DNA of 64,000 nt from CAZMVY01 sp964653435. GTDB lineage: Bacteria; Planctomycetota; Phycisphaerae; UBA1845; PWPN01. How positions within the stretch are numbered: position 1 is the first letter of the stretch; each line of letters begins with the position of its first letter. The notes below the pieces were generated by a model. That model saw only the letters and a program-made list of their open reading frames with translations, was not told the DNA's origin and searched no databases. Shown here piece after piece: positions 59,351 through 64,000 of this stretch. Where the stretch lies: NCBI GenBank assembly GCA_964653435.1, contig CAZZFA010000003.1, forward strand, positions 62,001 to 126,000, read 5' to 3'. The translations under genes and the position numbers were made by a program.

Positions 59351-62086
59351 TCAGCGAACGACTGCCGGGCGGGTGGCCGCGGCGCGGGTCGGCGGCGGTG
59401 CCGACTCCGTCGAGCGCGGCGACGCCGGCATCCGGGTCGCACGCGTGGCCGGCGTCGTCAGCCGCGGGCCCGTGGCAGGCCTTGCCGTTCCTGCTCGCGT
59501 AGCGGGCGGGGCAGCCGGCCGCAAGGTCTGGGCTCGATCGGGCTGCACCGCGGCGGGCTGCGATTCCGACGGTGCCGGCAGACGATAGGGCTTGCGCGCC
59601 GTGTACAGCTCGATCTGTTTCTGCAGCCGGTGCTGAGCGAGAGGATCTTGTGTGGCCTGGGCCAGGCGCAGGCCCTCGTTCGCCGTCTTGACGGCCTCGT
59701 CGAATCGGCCGACTGCCGCGTATGCGGCGGCGAGCAGCTCGAGCGTCTCATCATCGAGGCTGTTCAGGGCGGAGAGAGAGTCGCGGAGTTTCTCGCCGAG
59801 CGTGACGGCCTGATTGCCGTCGCGCTGCGTGTCGATCGGGCTGGCGGCGATCAGGAGGGCATACTTCTTCCACAGCCCGGCGCTCTGGGGAAACTCCTGG
59901 CAACCGGCCTGCACGACCCGCATCGCGTAGATGTAGTCTCGCCGGGTGATGGCGGCGTTGGCGGCGAGGAGGTACGCCTTGCGGCGGTCCTGCGGGGTTA
60001 CGGCGCCGCCGAGGTCGATCTTCCCTTCGGCATCGACGGTGGCGGCGGGCTTCGGGGGCGTCCGGTTCGCGGCGGCGATCTCCTTGCGCATCGCCTCGGC
60101 CTGGGCGCGTTTCTCGGCGGCCAGTTCCTTCTTGCCGGCCTTTTCCAGGAGCGAGGCCCATTCGTCGAAGAGCTTGGGCCATTCCTCGCTCCAGAGGTAG
60201 CGCGTTCGCGGCACTTCGGCAGCGCGTTCGTAGACCTTGATCGCCTCGGCCTCCTTTTTCTGAAGGATGAGCACCTTGGCCAGCCGCATGTACAGGTGCG
60301 CCAGACGCGGCTCCAGTTCGATCGCCTTGCGGAAGAGCGATTCCGCCTTCGTATAGTCCTTCCGAAGCGCGTAGATGTTGCCGAGGTTCGCGTACGGCTC
60401 CTGCCAGGGCGAGCCGTCGTCGATCATGGCCTGAAACTGCTCGGCCGCCTTCTCGCGGTCGCCACGGTTCGCGTAGAGGATGCCCAGGTTCACTCGTGCG
60501 CCCCAGGCGTGCGGATTCCGCGCAATCGTGTCGAGCCAGAGCGTTTCCGCATCGTGGAAGGCCCGGCATCGCCAGGCCGTCTTCGCGCCGAGGCCCACCA
60601 GCACGGCCAGCGCCAGAAGGCCCGTGATCGCCGGCGCGCCGTTGAACGCCGGGATCGGTACGCCGCCCACACGCCGGAACAGGACGGCCAGAACCGCCGC
60701 GAGCAGCGTCGTCAGGCCCACGCTTGCGAGGTACTGGAAATGATCCGCGACGAATGAGTACCGCATCGGATACGTGTCGAAGAACCCCAGTGCCGGAAAG
60801 ATGGTCAGCGTGAAGAACGCGAACGCGATGAAGATGCCCCGCCCCCAGAGCACGCTCGCCCCGATCACCAGTATGCCGATGGCGAGCACGGCGGCGACCG
60901 GCCAGTAATTGATCCACCGGCTCGTGTCGAGTTCGCGCGTTTCGCTCCACCGGTGGTAGAAGAACGATTGCGGATGGGGGATGAGGAGCTTCTGGGGGTA
61001 GAACAGCAGCGATCGCGCCGCAATGATCACGCGCTGTTCCGGCAAGAGCTTGTACTCGGACCGGGCCTGGGCTTCCTTGCCCTCGGTCCAGGAGAGCCGG
61101 AAGCACTCCTGGATCGGCATCGGCTCCCAGTATTGCTCCTTCGCCTTGTGAAACTCGTACCACCCCGTGAGCTTGCCCATGAAGAGGCCGACGACGAAGA
61201 AGGGGATCAGCCCGAGCGGCGCGACCCACCGCATGCGTTGCCGGACGCGGAGTGTCCCGATCACAACCAGGACCAGCGCCGGCAACGCCGCCGCGAGCAC
61301 ATAGGAGTCGAGCTTCGTGAACCCGGCATGAAGCCCGTACGCCTTCAGCAGGATGACAATCGCCCCGGACACGATCGTGAGGCCCGGCACGAGCAGCACG
61401 ACTTCGAGCAGCCCGAGCGAGCCGGCGAGCCAGAACGCCAGCAGGACGGCCACCGGCAGCGTGCATGTGACGGTCTTGCTGAAGAGCGCCAGCAGAAACG
61501 CCGCCAGGGCGAACGGATACCACCAGACGTCCTTGCGGTCGGCGAACCGCAGGTACGCGATGAACGCGATCAGATAGAAGAAGATCGAGAGCGTGTTCTT
61601 CCGCTCGGTGACCCACGCGACCGTCTCCGCGTGGACCGGGTGTACGGCGAAGATGGCGGCGGCGAACCACGCCCCCGGCACCTTCAGGTACAGCAGGAGC
61701 CTCCAGAGCAGAACCGCCGCGAAGGCGTGCAGGAGGATGTTCACCACGTGGTAGCCCGCCGGGTTGAAGCCCCACAGGCGGTACTCGAACCAGTACGTGG
61801 TGAACACCAGCGGATACCACTGCGGCGTCGCCGCCGTCGTCCAGATCCGTTTGAGGCCGGCCGGATCCCTGATGACGTTGTGGTCGCTGTTGTGCACGTA
61901 GGCGTCGTCATCCCAGATGAACTTCGCCTGCATGGCCGGGATGTACGCCAGTACCGTCGCGAGGATCAGCAGCAGCGCGCCGAGCCACCCGGGCCAGGTG
62001 GTGCGGACCGCGGAGATTGCCGGTGCGACGGGCGATTCGGATGTTGGGGCGACGGGCGTCGCCGTCGGTGCGTCGTTAGGGCTCAT
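59351..62086 (-). CDS. TMTC-like membrane protein with TPR domain
   Basis: The 911-residue protein has about eleven transmembrane helices (35-475), including HAFAAVLLWRLLLYLKVPGA, HPVHAETVAWVTERKN and FSKTVTCTLPVAVLLAFW, and TPR-like repeats from about 520. A long linker and proline/alanine/threonine-rich tail (about 850-911) end it. It is the same family as 33464-35677. The start is ATG 62084-62086. A TTGTAA-N16-TAAGAT promoter (62120-62099) would begin transcripts close to the start, suggesting a short or absent leader. Probable role: lipid-linked glycosyl transfer to protein, unproven in bacteria. Confidence 0.82.
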   Translation of the reverse strand: MSPNDAPTATPVAPTSESPVAPAISAVRTTWPGWLGALLLILATVLAYIPAMQAKFIWDDDAYVHNSDHNVIRDPAGLKRIWTTAATPQWYPLVFTTYWFEYRLWGFNPAGYHVVNILLHAFAAVLLWRLLLYLKVPGAWFAAAIFAVHPVHAETVAWVTERKNTLSIFFYLIAFIAYLRFADRKDVWWYPFALAAFLLALFSKTVTCTLPVAVLLAFWLAGSLGLLEVVLLVPGLTIVSGAIVILLKAYGLHAGFTKLDSYVLAAALPALVLVVIGTLRVRQRMRWVAPLGLIPFFVVGLFMGKLTGWYEFHKAKEQYWEPMPIQECFRLSWTEGKEAQARSEYKLLPEQRVIIAARSLLFYPQKLLIPHPQSFFYHRWSETRELDTSRWINYWPVAAVLAIGILVIGASVLWGRGIFIAFAFFTLTIFPALGFFDTYPMRYSFVADHFQYLASVGLTTLLAAVLAVLFRRVGGVPIPAFNGAPAITGLLALAVLVGLGAKTAWRCRAFHDAETLWLDTIARNPHAWGARVNLGILYANRGDREKAAEQFQAMIDDGSPWQEPYANLGNIYALRKDYTKAESLFRKAIELEPRLAHLYMRLAKVLILQKKEAEAIKVYERAAEVPRTRYLWSEEWPKLFDEWASLLEKAGKKELAAEKRAQAEAMRKEIAAANRTPPKPAATVDAEGKIDLGGAVTPQDRRKAYLLAANAAITRRDYIYAMRVVQAGCQEFPQSAGLWKKYALLIAASPIDTQRDGNQAVTLGEKLRDSLSALNSLDDETLELLAAAYAAVGRFDEAVKTANEGLRLAQATQDPLAQHRLQKQIELYTARKPYRLPAPSESQPAAVQPDRAQTLRPAAPPATRAGTARPATGPRLTTPATRATRMPASPRSTESAPPPTRAAATRPAVVR

Positions 62087-62313
62087 GCTATTATCTTACC
62101 CCGACATGGTCTGGTTACAAGCAATGCGGGCCTCGTGACGCCGTGCAAAACGGTCCGGAATCGCGCGATGGGCGCTACCGGCTTGTCGGCAGCGCGCATC
62201 GAGGATCCGTTGCCGGCGACGTCGGTGCACAGGTGCCCGGCCGTGCGCGGGAGCGTGGGCAGGCACGGCGAGCCCGGCCGTTTCGTAACGATGCCTCTCT
62301 CGTCGGGATGGGG

Positions 62314-63774
62314 CTATCCCTTGATCACACCGATGGGTCGGAGCCGACAAACGCGCTTGGAGATGCCCGCCTTCTCCACGACATGCACGACTTCGTTTAC
62401 GTCCTTGTACGCGTCGGGTTGTTCTTCGGCCAGACCGGTCCGGCCGCGTGCCCTGGCGACGATGCCGTGGCGAAGCAACTCCTGGTCGATCCGCCGTCCT
62501 TTGGCCGCCTTGATGGCGGCCGTGCGCGACATCTGCCGGCCGGCGCCGTGGCACGTGCTGCCGAACGTTTCATTCATGGCACCGGGCAGGCCGACCAGGA
62601 CGTAGCTGTTGCGGCCCATGTCGCCGGGGATAAGCACCGGCTGGCCGATCTCGCGGTACCTGGCCGGGACTTCCGGGTGGCCGGGAGGAAACGCCCGCGT
62701 GGCACCCTTGCGGTGGACGCAGAGCATCCTCGTCTTCCCGTCGATCTCGTACGGCTCCATCTTGGCGATGTTGTGGGCGACGTCGTAGACGACTTCCATG
62801 CCGAGCGTCCGGTCGGTCGCGTCGAAGACCTGGGCGAACGTCTGCCGGGCCAGGTGTGCCAGGATCTGTCGATTGGACCAGGCGAAGTTCGCCGCCGCCC
62901 GCATCGCGGCGAGGTACTGCCGGCCCTCGTCCGAGCGGACGGGAGCACAGACGAGCTGGCGATCCGGGAGTCTGATGCCGTACTTCGCGGGTGCCGTGCG
63001 CAGCGCGTGCAGGTAGTCTTCGCAGACCTGGTAGCCCAGCCCCCGCGAGCCGGAGTGGATCATCACGGTCACCTGGCCGAGCCCCAGCCCCAGCACCGAC
63101 GCCGCATGTTCGTCGAAGACATGGTCGACGACCTGCACCTCCATGAAGTGATTGCCGGAGCCGAGGGTTCCGCACTGGCTTCGTCCCCGCTCGTACGCGC
63201 GGTCGGAGACGGCGTCGGGATCGGCGCCCTCGAGGCGGCCGGCGGCTTCGGTCGCGTCGATGTCTTCCGGCCGACCGAGGCCCTTTTCCACGACGATCCG
63301 CGAACCCGCCTCCATGATGAGGCTCAGCTCCCTGCGATCGAAGCGGATCTTGCCCTCGCCGCCGACGCCGCAGGGCACGTTGTGGAAGAGGGCGTTGATC
63401 AGGGTTTCGATCTTCGGTGCGACTTCCTTCTCCGTCAGGTTCGTGCGGATCAGCCGCACGCCGCAGTTGATGTCGTAACCGACTCCGCCCGGGCTGATCA
63501 CGCCGTCGGCCTCCGGGTCCGTCGCCGCCACGCCGCCGATGCAGAAGCCGTAGCCCCAGTGAATGTCGGGCATCGCCAGACTCGCGCCGACGATCCCGGG
63601 CAGCGTCGCGACATTCGCCACCTGTTCGGGTGATTTGTCCTTGACGATCGACCGGATGAGCACGTCGTCGGCATAGATGATCCCGTCCACGCGCATATCG
63701 TCGCGGTACGAGCGGGGGATGCGCCACCGGCAGTCGTCAAGCTTTTCGAGGGGGCCTGTGTAGGCTTCGCTCAT
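62314..63774 (-). CDS. rtcB: RNA-splicing ligase RtcB
   Basis: RtcB joins 2',3'-cyclic phosphate or 3'-phosphate RNA ends to 5'-OH ends using GTP and Mn2+. The 486-residue protein has the metal-site DINCGVR (Asp101, Cys104), the GNHFMEVQVVD block and His409 in GSTCHGAGR, which carries the covalent guanylate. The length is typical. Its partner archease lies immediately upstream. In bacteria RtcB functions in RNA repair and stress response. ATG 63772-63774 is the start. Confidence 0.97.
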   Translation of the reverse strand: MSEAYTGPLEKLDDCRWRIPRSYRDDMRVDGIIYADDVLIRSIVKDKSPEQVANVATLPGIVGASLAMPDIHWGYGFCIGGVAATDPEADGVISPGGVGYDINCGVRLIRTNLTEKEVAPKIETLINALFHNVPCGVGGEGKIRFDRRELSLIMEAGSRIVVEKGLGRPEDIDATEAAGRLEGADPDAVSDRAYERGRSQCGTLGSGNHFMEVQVVDHVFDEHAASVLGLGLGQVTVMIHSGSRGLGYQVCEDYLHALRTAPAKYGIRLPDRQLVCAPVRSDEGRQYLAAMRAAANFAWSNRQILAHLARQTFAQVFDATDRTLGMEVVYDVAHNIAKMEPYEIDGKTRMLCVHRKGATRAFPPGHPEVPARYREIGQPVLIPGDMGRNSYVLVGLPGAMNETFGSTCHGAGRQMSRTAAIKAAKGRRIDQELLRHGIVARARGRTGLAEEQPDAYKDVNEVVHVVEKAGISKRVCRLRPIGVIKG

Positions 63775-63807
63775 CGCGTGGATCCCTTCGTCCGTTGGTC
63801 TGTCAGT

Positions 63808-63877
63808 CCGTTACCCGGAAATCAGTTGGTCGGGTGCGCCATCCCGAGCAGCCGGCCTCCGAGTAACCGGGTAACGG
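63808..63877 (-). promoter_or_regulatory. Perfect 11-bp inverted repeat between archease and rtcB
   Basis: CCGTTACCCGG (63808-63818) and CCGGGTAACGG (63867-63877) are exact reverse complements separated by 48 bp. The arms are about 34 bp upstream of the rtcB start and 50 bp downstream of the archease stop. Read in RNA this could form a long hairpin, or the DNA could be an operator pair. Confidence 0.5.
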
Positions 63878-63926
63878 CACTCGGATCAGCGGTGTTCGAA
63901 TTGACGGCGCGTCGGTTACCATTCGA

Positions 63927-64000
63927 TCAGATGTCGATCACCACCGTGGCAACGAGGCCGTCGCCTTCCTGCCGAATCGCCAGTTCGTGATACGTCACCG
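63927..64000 (-). CDS. Archease C-terminus (gene cut by the window)
   Basis: The minus strand reads VTYHELAIRQEGDGLVATVV and ends IDI before the stop at 63927-63929. This is the conserved end of archease, the protein that activates RtcB by promoting guanylylation. The N-terminal part lies beyond the window. Its position directly upstream of rtcB on the same strand supports the assignment. Confidence 0.9.
   Translation of the reverse strand, partial: VTYHELAIRQEGDGLVATVVIDI

Noticed and set aside
898..64000. tRNA, tmRNA, RNase P, SRP RNA or riboswitch sequences
   Set aside because: I looked for GGTTCGAATCC-type T loops and the conserved cores of these RNAs in the gaps and found none. A covariance-model scan would be decisive.

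Overview
The window looks like a high-GC member of the Planctomycetota, probably a Phycisphaerae-type lineage. This rests on gene content, not on a marker-gene tree. The evidence is two formylglycine-type sulfatases, several secreted glycosidases, type II prepilin-like proteins with planctomycete-style ends, a 1489-residue protein ending in paired dockerin-like Ca-binding motifs, a chlamydial Hc1-like histone, a CxxxxCH haem-type protein, UROD-family paralogues, and large TMTC-like TPR membrane proteins. Several intergenic regions carry dispersed palindromic repeats. No tRNA, rRNA, transposase, integrase, prophage or CRISPR array was recognised.

Layout. 1-8.7 kb: UROD-family gene (cut by the left edge), a 74-bp tandem repeat, an SGNH lipoprotein, a sugar-phosphate isomerase-like protein, purC with a secreted coiled-coil protein, a 2-hydroxyacid dehydrogenase, and a MoeB/ThiF enzyme overlapped with a membrane protein. 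9-19 kb: a prepilin, a GH78-like rhamnosidase, and a GntR/FCD regulator divergent from an aldolase-oxidoreductase-SDR operon. A repeat island, a PanE-like reductase and infA follow. 19-32 kb: FabZ-like dehydratase, Hc1-like histone, BatA-like vWA protein, then a carbohydrate block: a fucosidase-sialidase fusion, a WbsX/GH99-like plus SGNH fusion, a creatininase-family amidohydrolase and a GH39-like enzyme. 32-41.6 kb: secreted isoaspartyl methyltransferase, PfkB kinase, TPR membrane protein, the giant dockerin-like protein and a second prepilin.

42-49 kb: a sulfatase with a UROD-family protein, divergent from an ExuT-like hexuronate transporter, then a second sulfatase and an ICMT-like methyltransferase. 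49.5-54.2 kb: small housekeeping and hypothetical genes (Sm-like small protein, CxxxxCH protein, RRM protein, tandem-ACT protein, MgtC). 54.2-59.3 kb: a triple 103-bp repeat that ends in an intrinsic terminator on the minus strand, a small unknown protein, an XRE-S24 repressor, an Rrf2 regulator, a kinase-like protein, a 62-residue secreted peptide and a lipoprotein. 59.3-64 kb: a TMTC-like protein, rtcB, and the end of an archease gene cut by the right edge.

How the parts fit. Much of the window suits degradation of sulfated, fucose-, rhamnose- and uronic-acid-containing polysaccharides. Lipoprotein or secreted hydrolases and sulfatases cleave outside the cytoplasm, an ExuT-like carrier imports hexuronates, and the aldolase/dehydrogenase/PfkB enzymes process sugar acids. 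The FCD regulator has a candidate operator overlapping its own promoter. RtcB and archease form an RNA repair/ligation pair. The least explained features are the triple repeat at 54.3 kb, the hairpin cluster at 17.2 kb, the 74-bp tandem repeat at 1 kb and the palindrome-bearing promoter at 41.7 kb.
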